Shown piece after piece: positions 12,200 through 23,399 of a stretch of DNA of 64,000 bases. The translations under genes were made by a program, and so were the position numbers. Origin of the DNA: Paralvinella palmiformis. Taxonomy: Eukaryota > Annelida > Polychaeta > Terebellida > Alvinellidae. Position 1 is the first letter of the stretch. Every line of letters begins with the position of its first letter. Where the stretch lies: positions 31,166-95,165 of the forward strand of contig JAODUP010001489.1 of the NCBI GenBank assembly GCA_025642065.1, given 5' to 3'. The notes below the pieces were generated by a model. That model searched no databases. It saw only the letters and a program-made list of their open reading frames with translations, and was not told the DNA's origin.

Positions 12200-13116
12200 G
12201 TAGTCTAAACGATCCCAAGTCAGCCGATATCGTTTTCATGCTTGCAGCTTCTTTTTATGTTTTGCTATGGCTTCACTGGTCATCCAGATGTTATCCTTTT
12301 GTTTTTAATGGGAGCTGAATTTCGTAGGTATTTCCTCATTTGGTCATTTAACATTGGGGGAAAAAATGTCCATGCATCTTCTGCTGTTAGTGCATTTAGA
12401 TCAGTTTCCCAATCCATTTCCAGTAAATTCTGATTAATCTTTTTTGTAATCGCCTTTGTGGTATTGTAACCGATCGAGGTTCCGACCTTTTCTGGTGATG
12501 ATTACCTGGTCATTCAAACCCAATCCTGCATGAAGAGGAGGTCAAGTATATGTGGGTTCTGCCCATGCATAAATCTAATAGTGGTATCTATGTGCTGCTG
12601 TATCAAGTATGCATCTCTCACAGCACCCAGGAATAATTGACTACGGTGGTACGTACCTTTCTAAAGTGGTACATACCTTTCTAAAGTCTCCCATAACTAT
12701 TACTTGGGATGGACCTCTGGAAATTGGCTCAGCTAATAGCTTGTACAATTTGTCACCATTTGCTGGTAAACTAGTAGGACTCCTTGTATATACACACCAG
12801 CATGACGTTAGTACTCTCACTTAAGTTTAATTGGATCAATATACTTTCCTTTAAACAGGGTCTGTTTTAATTTCATGTGCTCTCAAGGCAATCAATATAC
12901 ACTACTACACCTGGCTACGTCTTCCTCTTCTATGTTTGTATACAGGTCATACCCATCTAATGTGAATTGTTGCTTACTTAGGACTCTTTTTTGTGTACTT
13001 AGCACTGACCTCAGTGATCCCAAGGTGGGTGTCCTTAGTATCTGTGTGGTACTTGTGACCCCTTTTGTACCCTGTCTGGTATCTGTGTTGCTATCTTCTA
13101 CTTGATTCGATGTCAC
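12200..13116 (-). pseudogene. LINE ORF2 endonuclease region, decayed
   Basis: The minus-strand frame from 13116 contains LDGYDLYTNIEEEDVARCSS, resembling the early part of an APE-type endonuclease (GYelftn...rGva). After several breaks, NLLEMDWETDLNALTAEDAW near 12430 matches the spacer between endonuclease and RT in CR1-like elements. Confidence 0.6.
12645..12684. repeat. 20 bp tandem duplication
   Basis: GTGGTACGTACCTTTCTAAA is followed at once by the same unit with one base changed. Confidence 0.8.
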
Positions 13117-13689
13117 ATTAACCTCATGAGTAGGCCTTGTAACTTGACTTACCTTGGTGATTATTTGGGACCTCGAATGAATATATTCATCTTACCGGCA
13201 TCTCTCCTCGTTTTCAGTTCTTCTCTGAGCTTTTTCTCTTACTGGTGGTGCTAAATCGGGTGACATATACACATTTGACCATTTATATGTGTGTGTCAGA
13301 GATTTAGCTGCAGCAAGTGACTCCTCGTTTTGCTGGTTGGTCAAAAGTTGCCATTATCAGACGAGGTTTGACATTCTGGTTCTGCCCTCTCCCACCTAAC
13401 CTGATGAGCTTGGTTATTTTCACTCCATCCATATTTATACCATGGTACAGCATATTTTCGACTCTCAGTGTCTTTTACAATTCTGTTAGCTGCAGTTCTT
13501 GTTTGCTTTCCGGCAGGTTATGAATAATGATGTTTGCTATCCACCTCTCTCTATTAGTCTATGCATCAAGTATATGAACCGCTTGTCTCTCCAGAATACT
13601 TCTGATTCTGCACTCCCTGAGGCTGATTATGTATCATTGGGGCAGGGTTTGTGTTTACTTTCACTGCCAGCGCATATGAATTTATGATC

Positions 13690-13985
13690 TTTTCATTTTT
13701 GTCATGTCTTCCATCTTTTTCTCTAGTCTGTCCATCGTCTGTTCTAGATTTACACCTCTGTCGTTAAGGTCAGTGGTTTTACTACTGTCCTTACCTGTGC
13801 AGGGTTTTCACAGAAATATCTCACCTCTACTTCATAGATTTTACATTACCAATGTAAGTTGCTCCATTTACCAATCAGGTCATGAACATATGGGGGTAGG
13901 TCCGTACATTCTGGACATCCCCATTTGGCACACTTCTCGCACCCAATGACCGATTCATGACCAACTGATAGCAGTACTCACAGTC
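13690..13985 (-). pseudogene. LINE ORF1 with PHD-like zinc finger and coiled coil
   Basis: A minus-strand frame reads IGCEKCAKWGCPECTDLPPY followed by a LIGKWSNLHW segment and further cysteines. That is the PHD-finger style found in ORF1 of CR1/L2 elements. Downstream, VNLEQTMDRLEKKMEDMTK is a short coiled coil. Frameshifts separate the two. Confidence 0.6.
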
Positions 13986-14974
13986 GAATAATTCCATTTC
14001 CTTTTAGATTTATCTGCTGTGTTAGTATACGTTGTATCCCGCTCGAGCTCTTCCATTATTGTTGCCCAGAAACACTTTGTACGGTTATAGTCTAAATCTA
14101 GACTATAGAAATTATAGTTCTTTGGAACTATAATTAATCTGTTTATAACTCTATAACAGATAACACTATAATACTATAACAGCAACATATTAATTAATAT
14201 CGGACTATTTTTTTAATTATTTTATTGATTTCACCATAAAAGTAGTTATCGTTAAAATGCGCTATCGTCAGAGTGGTTTTGGATTGAATTTGACGACGTA
14301 AAATAAATGATGGACACGAAAATATTTTATTGAATAGTTGTATTAATGTGTAAAGTACTATCAGAAGAACTAAAACAAATATAGATTATATATGGTGCTT
14401 CAGTGAAATAAACTTCTCTTAAAATAATTTCAGATTTATTTATACTAAAACACAATGCATTACGTACAAAATCCCGAATTTGACTGCGGATTCAGTGAAA
14501 ACCTGAATAATTGCATCACACAAAAAACACCAGGTACGTAAATAACAATATACATTCTTGACCATTTTTATTGATATTCACATATGGAAACAGTACTATA
14601 AAATAGGCGATTGATCATGTGCTAATTTAGTCTCACTTTTAAGACTATGTTTTGGGGAAGATGTGAATACTCTTTTTTGTTAATTCTAGGCTGTCTATGG
14701 GTTATCTTCAAATGGGATTAAGAATCAATTTCCCACAAACTATATTGTAATAATCTAGCAAAGTGCCAGTTGTAAAAAAACATCGGTTTCATAGAATATT
14801 AGAATAGAATAACCCAAATATAAAACGGTTACAGGCTTAACGTCTAAATCTGCCGTAAGGGATATTATTACTCTTAAAACTGAAATAGTCCTTGAATAAA
14901 TGGCAATTTATCTGCAAAAGCCTGATAATATCAGACAATGACTGAGTACTGGCAAATTATCTGTGCAGGCCATG
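13986..14974. other. Intergenic, AT-rich
   Basis: No firm gene is visible. A short plus-strand block at 14432-14533 has splice-like ends and is discussed among the findings. Confidence 0.4.
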
Positions 14975-15060
14975 TAATAATAACAATAATAATAATAATA
15001 TTTTATAGAGCGCCTTATTGAAATTTAATTGCTCTAAGGCGATTTACATTTAAAACTTAA
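14975..15060 (-). mobile_element. LINE 3' tail fragment
   Basis: On the minus strand AAATCGCCTTAGAGCAATT, then AATAAGGCGCTCTATAAAATATT and an (ATT)n run, resembles the tail at 18070-18130 on the plus strand. It is a 5'-truncated insertion of an L2-like family in the opposite direction. Confidence 0.6.
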
Positions 15061-15534
15061 TTAAGATATGTTGTAACCTCATATGACACAAACACATTTT
15101 ATACTGGTGTAAGCCAGTCAGGCCATTGTGGATATCAACCGTTCCAGTTAGATAGACTACCTCTACGTCAGTGTATGGTAGGCCTATAATTGTACAGGAT
15201 ACATGGAGCACTGTTGGAATTCTTGTACATAATGCAAGCGGCCCACCCGTAGCTAGCCACTGGTTCTGCCACCAGTGGGATACCGGTAGGCCACCTATAG
15301 CGCGCTATCTGAGATATTACAAGCTTAAAAGGCGGTTGGTTACTGGAGGTTATGAGTTTGATCACATTCCCAGTAAAAATGTGGCACACGCGCAGGTGGT
15401 ATTGACATACTATACACATCGGCACTAACTGTCATTGTGAGTAAGTCAGAGACAACAGAAATTTATACTCATTTTGAAAATATAAACTGTACCCCTCCTT
15501 CTAAACAAAATGGCATTTGAAACTCAATATTCTT
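15061..15534. other. No recognisable gene
   Basis: An 85-codon frame occurs on both strands at about 15168-15428, with no family resemblance on either. It may be part of a LINE 5' region. Confidence 0.35.
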
Positions 15535-16805
15535 TTATGAATAGTCTAAATACTCAGATAAAGTAGTCATTAGTCCATATGGTGTCATAATAAATGGTAA
15601 TTTAAACTTATATGTGGATATTAAATCTGATGTTGAAGCTCATAGGTTTTGCAGTATATTGGATTAACACGGATTAACTCAGCATGTTAATAGTCCAAGT
15701 CAATTTGGTTATCTCTAGAGAATCGAACACTATCATGGTAGGAGCTCCTTCTGTATTTGACCCTTGTATGATTAGCAACAAAGGTAAATCCTTCGGCGAT
15801 CATCTGGCTGTACAGTTCATTACTAATACGGAGAAGCCCTATTGCATACGAAGAAAGTTCAGACACAGATAATATCTTGGTATAAATATTAAAGAATTTA
15901 TTGAAGAGCTACCGTCATCTTATCACCTGAGTGATTGTGAGGGATCAGTTGATGAGCTGGTAGAAGTCTATAGCAAAGGTGTCCAGAATATCATTAATCA
16001 CCATGCTCCCTCTTGTTAAAAAAATCATCACGTTGAAACTAGAAACTCCTTGGTACTCCCATAAGCTTAGATCCGCTAAGAAAATTCGGTGAAAAGTTTC
16101 TTTTCCACATTCCACTATTTTTGTGGAATAGAAACTTTTAAAATTAACTAAGAACTTGATGAGAAGTAAAACAAATGTAAATCTTCCACATTTTACCTCT
16201 GCTGAAATCCTGGCGGACAAGTTCAGCATTTTTTTCATGATGAAAACAACAATAATCAGGAATAAGATTATTCCTAAGTCCGCAAATACTACCTTCAATA
16301 GTTTCATGGATGCATATATTATGTTTAATGGAAATATGTTCGAAATATTTCGCCCGGCTTCTGAAGTTCAGCTCAAGGAGATAAATAAACAAGTCTCCGA
16401 AAAAATGATATGACTTGGATTCACTGCCTACTTGGCTTTTAAAGAAATGTGTGGATCAACTTCTACCACTGATAACAGATGTTTGAAACAAGCCAGCATA
16501 ACCCCACTGCTTAAGAGAATTATCGTCCTATTTCTAACCTTCCTTTCATATCCAAACTTATTGAAAAGGTAGTAGAAGAGCATTTAGAGCACACTAATCT
16601 AAACGGCTTATAGTAGAAGTCATTCAACAGTAACTGCTCTCTTGAAAGTGCACGGTGACATTGCAGAGACTCGTGATGAACGATCCATGACTGCATTAAT
16701 TATGCTTGACTTAACTGCTTTCTATGTAATCGCTCATCCAATACTATTGAAGAGTTTAGAATTTTCCTTTAAAATCATGGGAAATGCCCTAACTTGCGTA
16801 AAGTC

Positions 16806-16968
16806 ATAAGTAAGTAAGTGTTTTATTCCATCATATACTATACATAATTGACATATATATTACACAAAATGTTCATGATACAATATACAGAGAGGTAACA
16901 CCAATAACCTTATAGGTTGAGAACCCATGACAATAATATACATTATTTGACATTCAAGACGAGATATA
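16806..16968 (-). mobile_element. Short LINE 3' end inserted in the L2-like RT
   Basis: RT coding stops at GTAAAGTCATA (VKS) and resumes at ACCGATATATGGTGTG (TDIW-C). The intervening ~160 bp begins AGTAAGTAAGTGTTTTATTCC, which on the minus strand looks like a LINE 3' end with a short terminal repeat, as at 18366-18385. I could not find a convincing target-site duplication. Confidence 0.5.
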
Positions 16969-16990
16969 CACCGATATATGGTGTGTTTCA

Positions 16991-17218
16991 GTGGCGAATA
17001 AAGCATCACCAAATGTAGGTCTTCATATTTGTGTACCACTGGGATCCGTTTTAGGACTAAAGAATTACTGTATGTATACCAAAATAGTTGGTGAAATGAT
17101 TAAACAGCATAATTTTAAATATCATTGTTATACCGATGATACACAGGCTTACATTACTTTAAACCCATGTGATAAAGGGGATGATATTTCATCTTCAATT
17201 GAAACTTTGAACACATAG
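16991..17218 (+). pseudogene. L2-like RT palm (YxDD) segment
   Basis: The frame contains VPLGSVLGLKNYCMYTK (normally vPQGSvLGP) and KYHCYTDDTQAYI, the polymerase catalytic box. Proline is lost from PQGS and a stop follows at 17218. Confidence 0.75.
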
Positions 17219-17340
17219 GTATTTGGATGAACAGCAACATTCTGAAATTGAATAAGAATAAGACCGAATCTTTGCATTAAAGTAGGATCCAGTTATATAT
17301 ATTATTCCGTGTCTATAACGTAAGAATTCCAGGGCTTATA

Positions 17341-17942
17341 TTGGATAATAGTCTACGGGAGAAACAGGTGAATTCTATAAGTAAGTCTTGTTATTATCAA
17401 ATAAGAAATATACGACTTATTCGTAAGTACATAAATGATGAGACATGCAAGACTTTAGTCCAATCCCGTATTATTTCTCGACTGGACTATGGCAATGCAC
17501 TGTTACATAATATCCCTCTCCTTCTGACAAACTTCGTCTCATTACCTTTGGAAGTTGCTCGGCCCATTTAGCCTACCTTGTGCACCAAAGTAGCCATAAA
17601 ACATCAATCATCATCCTTCTGACAAACCGCCTACAGCGAGTGCAGAACTGTACTGCACGTATGGTGACACACACTCACAAGAGGGAACATATAACACGTA
17701 CCAGTTTTATTCCAGCTGCACTGGCTTCCTGTACATTTCAGATCACTCTACAAGATCCTGTTTCATACATTCAAAGTATTGAGTGGAGCAGCACCACTGT
17801 ATTTAAGCGATCTGATCCAAAAATATACACCAATAGGAATTCTGCGATCTATGTCCTATTCACTTTGACGGTACCAAAAAGACACACAGTAATGTATGGA
17901 GAGAAATCCTTCCGAGCATCAGCTCCCGGGGCTGTGGAATAA
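17341..17942 (+). pseudogene. L2-like RT thumb split by a SINE
   Basis: The first frame (17341-17532) ends DYGNALLHNIPLLLTN. A second frame resumes with LLTNRLQRVQNCTARMVTHT and runs to about 17942. The repeated LLTN is the target-site duplication of the SINE fragment at 17533-17613. The 95 bp shift explains the change of frame. Confidence 0.8.
17533..17613 (+). mobile_element. SINE family A, 5'-truncated, with target-site duplication
   Basis: The 81 bp segment carries TTCGTCTCATTACCTTTGGA, CGGCCCATTTAGCCTACC and GTAGCCATAAAACATCAATC, the 3' half of the SINEs at 3385-3575 and 22770-22955. It is flanked by perfect 14 bp repeats TCCTTCTGACAAAC at 17519-17532 and 17614-17627. Confidence 0.85.
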
Positions 17943-18130
17943 GTTGTCAAACGATATTAAACTTGCAACAAGTAATGAACTATTTTGTAAGGTTCTTAAG
18001 ACCCACTTATTTAAATTAGCCTATTTATAATATTTAAAAAAAGATTTATTATGTATAAAACGTGTTTATGCGACTTAGAGCAATTCAAGTTGAATAAGGC
18101 GTTATATAAAATATTATAATTATTATATTC

Positions 18131-18365
18131 CACAACCTTCACTTTATCTCCATAGCGTAAATTTTTAGCTCGTTTGAGCCCAATATAAAATATCAGGAGT
18201 GCTGTCGAATATCATGGAAAAGTACTTGCCTTCTTTTACTTGCTTGATGACTTAGCTTCTTATGCTTTCTCTCAAACTTTCTATAAACTCGTTCTGAATA
18301 GTAGGAGAGAGATAAGAAGTGGTAAACTTATTTCCCAGCTGGATTCTTAGAAGATGTTCACGTAA
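18131..18365. other. Spacer between two LINEs
   Basis: No coding signal is seen between the plus-strand L2-like tail and the minus-strand LINE 3' end. Confidence 0.4.
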
Positions 18366-18824
18366 GAGTAAGAGTAAGAACATTTATTTAGAGTCGATAA
18401 AAGCGTAACAATAACATTAGTGACAATCACTATTACATCGACATAAAAAAAAATAAGTGTAAACAATAACAAGTGCAATGAACATTACATATGATATGAT
18501 TTTAAACAAATGAAATATTTATGATAAAATAATATTATAAAAATATTTCACCTATTAATAATATTACATTGTAGGCATGATCCACATTTACAGGATGGTC
18601 CCAAATCATGAAAAAGGGTTTTAAAACTACTAAACCCGGGATTTCGTATTATTTTTTGGCAACTTATTCCAATAAAATGGTGCAGAATAGGTAAAAGAAT
18701 TTTCCCATACTTGATGGTTTTATATTGTGGGATACATATATTATTATCAGATTTTTAAATTAATTTTTACATTTTTTGTTTAATCAGAGCATTTAAAATA
18801 CAGCGGATATTTTTATGTGAAATT

Positions 18825-19136
18825 TTATATACATTTCCATAAACTTTCTAACCCGTACAACATATAGTGGGTGTTTATTACAATTTTTAGTAATAATTTA
18901 TGGGAACTGTTGAAGTCCAACTTAATAAATCGAAGTGCTTTTTCTTGAAGCTTTTCAATTTTATATGTGTTACATTTACTAGAGAAGTGCCATACAACAG
19001 AACAATAATTAAAATAACATTCGATAAAATTATTATAAAGTAAAAACTTACTTGGCTCAAAGTACATTACATAATCTAGCCAGTACCTTAATTTGATTTC
19101 CTCCTTTCTGACAAAGTTTGGATGTATGAGTATCAA
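18825..19136 (-). pseudogene. LINE ORF2 thumb
   Basis: FNYCSVVWHFSSKCNTYKIE and KLQEKALRFI match the thumb region (yCs.vW......kiekvQkralR.i) of this LINE group. Confidence 0.7.
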
Positions 19137-19227
19137 AATTTAATTCACTATCTAAGTTTAACCCCAGAATCTTGACATTATTCTGTGGAACAATATCATG
19201 TTTTCCTATCTTAAAACTATCTACATT

Positions 19228-19782
19228 TTAATTTTTGCCCAAAATAATACATTGAAACTTATCAGGATTAACCATCATATTATTACTCTCAAACCATGTG
19301 ATCACATTGTTTACATTGCGTACTACTTTAACCTTGACGGACTCATAATCATAGTCAGAACAGACAAATGTGTTGTCATCAGTGTAATTGTATACATCAA
19401 CGTCATCTTCTAATATAAATAACATATCATTAGTAAAAAACCATTATATAAGGGATCCCTGAGCAGCACCTTTGTAAACATTTTCCCATTCACTTTTAAC
19501 TCTACCCAATTTTACTCGTTGTTTACAGTCTCGATAGTAACTGAGAAATAATTTACATGCAGATTGTGATAAGCCATATGCTCGTAGTTTAGATATAAAT
19601 AATGTATAGGGTATACAATCAAAAGCACGAGAGAGATCCATTAGAACAATACACACTACTTTACCTGTTTCTATTGATTTCTTTATATTTTCAACCAGAC
19701 GTAAGAGAACAGTTTCACAACTATGTCGTTGTCTAAACCCAGATATATAGGGGGTAAAAACATTTTCAAAATATACCAACAC
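19228..19782 (-). pseudogene. LINE ORF2 RT core
   Basis: The frames hold ISGFRQRHSCETVLLRLVEN, VCIVLMDLSRAFDCIPYTLF and KGAAQGSLI. A stop then falls where the GPLLFNIFIND loop should be, after which VYNYTDDNTFVC gives the catalytic box (YTDD) and FESNNMMVNPDKFQCIILG the next motif. A small deletion after QGSLI removes part of the loop. Confidence 0.8.
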
Positions 19783-20061
19783 CTGATTTACAATTTCTTT
19801 CTAAAAATTCTTTGACATACTGGGTAGAATGCTGACTGGCCTATAGTTTGAAACATCTAGATTGTTTCCCTTCTTGTGAATAGGACATATTTCCGCATAT
19901 TTTATAAAACTTGTGAATGTACATGTTGTTAGTGACATATTCAATAAATAACATATTTGATTACATAATAATTTGACCCCCTTTTTAATAATTTTGCAGG
20001 CAATGTATCATACCCAGTGGCTTTATTGGGTTTTTTAAAATTTTAAAAAATTTTTAATACA

Positions 20062-21330
20062 TCAATACCTTTCATCATGAAAATAAAAATCAACATGTTC
20101 ACCAAATGTTTCCATAAAGTGTTTTATATTTTTAACACTATCATGTTGGTCATGTTTCGTCACAAAAGAAGGTACATTATCATATACATTAATACAATCA
20201 TCAGAACCTATATCTTTAGCCATATTGGTAAAATAATCATTAAAAACAGTAGCTACCTTGTCTTCATGTGTTACGACATTTTCATTGGTCAGTAATATTA
20301 AATTATAATTTTTATTGATAGATTTATTTGAAATAAGAGGTTTTACTGTTTCCCAGAATTCCTTTCCACTTCCAGAGGTCGCACTACATTTACTGCGCAA
20401 AAATATGTTCATACTTTTCTTTCTTAATTTTGTGACCAAATTTCTTTGATTTCTGTATTGTTGCCAGTGATCAGTACTTTTACTTTTATCATATTTACGT
20501 TTGAACATATTTCTTACATTTATCGCTCTTCTTAGTTCACCATTCATGTATGGAACTCTGGTACCTTTGATCGTCTTACATTTTACAGGAGCATGTTCAT
20601 TCACTACTTGCATTGTTAACTCATTCCATACATAATATGTATCATCAACATCATCAAAAATTTCAGTTATATGATAGAGTATTGCAGATAAATCATGTAA
20701 GAAAGTTATTTTATTAAAATGCCTGTAACTCCTATATGTGAAAGTAGTAGCCTTCTGTTTAGGAATATGAAACTTTGTGGAGATACAAACCAGTGAGTGA
20801 AAATCACTTAAACCTGTATCAACACTGACAGTATTTTTAAAACGCTTTGGTCTGTTTGTAATAATTAAGTCAATAAGAAAAGGTACACCTTTAAAACACG
20901 TTGCCTTCTTTACAATATTACTAAAACCATTAACATTCAAGCAATCTTTGAAATCATTATTTTTCTTCAACATATTAGCACTAAAATTACCAATTAATAC
21001 AACATTAAAATCAGAATTTACACATTGGTTCATGATATTATCTATACATTCTATAATAGTATTTAGCTTTGCCTTTGGCTGTTTATACACACTGATGAAT
21101 AACCATTTTTCCTTGCTCATTGTAACTTCAACAGCAATAATTTCAATTCTGCCATTGGTGTTATTACATGGGTACAGCAAACTGATTATTTGGAAACGAA
21201 TTATCAATCTTGGTTTCCTGAATAGTTAAGACATCCAAAATATTTTCTTGTAAAATCTCCCTGAAAGGCTCAAACTTGTGCCTAATGCTATTAACATTTA
21301 TATGACCTATATTACACTGTTTCTTGTTTT
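20062..21330 (-). pseudogene. LINE ORF2 endonuclease to RT N-terminus
   Basis: The frame ending at 21164 contains NIGHINVNSIRHKFEPF and DVLTIQETKIDNSFP, the start of an APE endonuclease (hiNv.Sl..K...l.ETkl). A frameshift near 21200 leads to a 381-codon frame with LFISVYKQPKAKLN, LIGNFSANM, CFKGVPFLIDLIITN and LSDFHSLV (endonuclease C-terminal D-H), then RKKSMNIFLRSKCSATSGSG near the RT entry. The usual GDFN reads GNFS. Confidence 0.75.
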
Positions 21331-21410
21331 GTAAATAAAATTGTTTGATTGCATTGAATATACAGTTATCATTTAAACCGTTAATCTCCGTGGTAGTAGT
21401 ATTTTCTAAT

Positions 21411-22487
21411 TCAGTTAAATTTATCTTCGCGGTGATTTGGTTCGGCAAAGTACCTGCATCGTATGGGTTTGGTGCTCCTGCCCAGCGACTGATAATGGGA
21501 AGGGTACTCGCCGTTATGGTTGTTGTACTGGTCGTTGTACTCCCAGTCACTAGTGGGGAGACGTGGCCACTCGTCGTCATACTCTTCGCGCGATGTGCAG
21601 CGTGCGTACCGGTCACTGTGGCGATCCTGGTCGTAGTATCGTTCATTCCGCCGAACATACTGTTTCTTCCACGAGTATTCTCTGCGCGTCGGTACGTTTG
21701 TGTCTCGCACGTTTGTGGGTCTCACATTTGCGGGTCGCACGTTTGCGACTCGAACGCTTGCGGGTCGCACGTTTGCGGCTCGAACGTTGCTCGCTGATTT
21801 TCTTCCTGTGAAGCGATGCGTCGAGTTGCGATCACGAGCGGCGCAAAAAGGTCGAATGCAGATACCGTTGTCCCAATTCTGCGTGTTAAGCACTGTATCC
21901 TCGTGCTCGTCGTTCACCGTGACGTGGGATGATCTCCAGTCGAACCTATCACGAAGTATTTTAACGACTGGGGACCCCTGAATACCTATGTGATTCAAGT
22001 GATGCATTATATCCTCCGTTGATGTGTTTGGCGACGCATTTCCAATGTATATTTCTACTGTCGATCTAGGTGGTTGATGGCTGTCAGACCGAGTAGCTGT
22101 ATTACTGGCAACTACCACAGGCATATGCTTAGATCTTTCTACAGGGACAGTCATTGGCACTTTGTTGTCCGATTGCAGTAGGGCCTGCTCACGAGCTAAC
22201 AATTCATTCTTCTTTTTTCGGAGTAGGGATAGTCGTCGCTTGTGACGACGTGAAATTTGGAAACTAGACGTAGTATCGTCTAAATCATCTTCACTTGACG
22301 TAGTGCCATTGGCAATAGCCATGTTTGCTATTGTTGAGGCAACAATGGGTCCAACTGTCCTGTGATCCGATATGTGCGTCTCGTCATCTGTTATAAAGGG
22401 TGGAGACTGAGTGACAGATGGTGATGCACGCTTCATGGTTATGACCTCTTTCTCTAGCGATATTACGCGCATAGTTAGCCTTGACAC
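21411..22487 (-). CDS. LINE ORF1 protein with RRM-like fold and RG-type repeats
   Basis: A 358-codon frame. It opens with a short coiled coil (SRLTMRVISLEKEVITMKR), then a basic patch (SRRHKRRLSLLRKKKNELLA). A likely RRM-type module follows, from VEIYIGNASPNTSTEDIMHH to GICIRPF, as in ORF1p of many invertebrate LINEs. After it come seven or so five-residue repeats of NVRxA type (about 21785-21700), then a Tyr/Arg/Asp-rich tail. Its 3' end overlaps the ORF2 frame. It would bind its own RNA. Confidence 0.7.
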   Translation of the reverse strand: MSRLTMRVISLEKEVITMKRASPSVTQSPPFITDDETHISDHRTVGPIVASTIANMAIANGTTSSEDDLDDTTSSFQISRRHKRRLSLLRKKKNELLAREQALLQSDNKVPMTVPVERSKHMPVVVASNTATRSDSHQPPRSTVEIYIGNASPNTSTEDIMHHLNHIGIQGSPVVKILRDRFDWRSSHVTVNDEHEDTVLNTQNWDNGICIRPFCAARDRNSTHRFTGRKSASNVRAANVRPASVRVANVRPANVRPTNVRDTNVPTRREYSWKKQYVRRNERYYDQDRHSDRYARCTSREEYDDEWPRLPTSDWEYNDQYNNHNGEYPSHYQSLGRSTKPIRCRYFAEPNHREDKFN

Positions 22488-22769
22488 GGCCTCAATGAGT
22501 TAACGTAGCACTGGATCATATAAGAAAGGTGTCTTAAAATAAACGATTCTACATGTTGCTTGATATAGTGCTGGTGAAATACTTATGACACAAACTAGAT
22601 TTACTAAAACCTACCTTACAACAGTCAGGTATCGGAGAATGGAACGTACTGTAGGTGAATTGATCACAAATTAAATAATATACTGGTGATTATTTAATAG
22701 CAAAAAAGTGAATAAGCTTGAATAAAATAAAGAAATTTAGAAAAACAAGTTCAACTTAAAATCAATGGG

Positions 22770-22955
22770 GATGATTATTGCTGTTTTATGGCCACGTTTG
22801 TGCACACGGTAGACTAAATCGGCCGAGCGACGTCCAAAGGTAATGAAACGAAGTCAAAGATGAAACGACCTTCAGATATGCAAACGCCGAGATTCGAACA
22901 CGAGTAGTAGTGATCTGTGATCCAACACGTTATCACTAAACCATGGAAGCGATGC
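22770..22955 (-). mobile_element. tRNA-derived SINE, family A, copy 2
   Basis: The minus strand shows the head (ACTACTCGTGTTCGAATCTC, B box GTTCGAATC) and the shared body GCCATAAAACAGCAATAATC. It matches 3385-3575 along its length with moderate divergence. Confidence 0.7.
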
Positions 22956-23399
22956 ATATCAAAGGTAAAAGACGCTTGATCGATATCAGAGCTGGCCAAA
23001 ACAATCGACCAAATTACCCCCTCCCCCAGCTACGCTACTGCATTGAGGCTGTATTTCCATCACCATCAGAACTATTCATGTGACAGAACAGTATCCTACG
23101 GTTGATGTCAAAAGGCGAATTGCTGTAAATGCATAATTTGCTGTATATTGAGGTATATTGATTTTGACAATTTATTCCATCGTATAAATATTTAAAAATC
23201 AACACATTAGCTGTATGTTAATTTGGTTATCATTATTTAGTATATGCAGATATAGCAATAGTATGTGCATGGTATTTGGTATATCTAAAAGTCTTCTGAT
23301 ATGCTTATTCAAAACATGAGTTAATTCCTTGCTACTCAGATTCCTTAGTAACTTAATTAATTAGTACAGTACGTTCTCAATAACGATAATGATCCAGAT
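22956..23399. other. Intergenic, no gene seen
   Basis: AT-rich sequence without coding or repeat signal. Confidence 0.4.

Larger units (their letters stand above)
10380..13985 (-). mobile_element. CR1-like LINE, nearly full length but decayed
   Basis: Reading down the minus strand one meets an ORF1 PHD-type zinc finger and coiled coil (about 13970-13690), an endonuclease remnant (about 13120-12430), RT (12133-10936), thumb (10939-10754) and a C-terminal segment ending FKSRLDKHWISERYN (about 10380). This layout fits the CR1/L2 group. Stops and frameshifts break both ORFs. Confidence 0.8.
15535..18130 (+). mobile_element. L2-like LINE, 5'-truncated and decayed
   Basis: Plus-strand frames give endonuclease pieces (NTIMVGAPSVFDPCMISNKG, GDHLAVQFI), then RT pieces: HSTVTALLKVHGDIAETRDE with SMTALIMLDL at 16620-16740, VGLHICVPLGSVLG and YHCYTDDTQAY (YxDD) at 16991-17218, and the thumb at 17341-17942. 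The 3' end is a GACTTAGAGCAATTC / AATAAGGCG tail with an AT-rich end at 18130. Two younger insertions interrupt RT. Confidence 0.8.
18366..22500 (-). mobile_element. Jockey/Rex-like LINE with RRM-type ORF1, decayed
   Basis: Down the minus strand: ORF1 (22487-21411), endonuclease (from about 21330), endonuclease C-terminus plus RT N-terminus (21207-20062), RT core (19782-19228), thumb (19136-18825) and a 3' end with (TCTTAC)n at 18366-18385. Most of ORF2 is open over long stretches, so this is the youngest-looking LINE here. The clade name is tentative. Confidence 0.8.

Noticed and set aside
15168..15428. Two 85-codon ORFs exactly opposite each other
   Set aside because: Neither strand shows family motifs; likely LINE-flank sequence open by chance.
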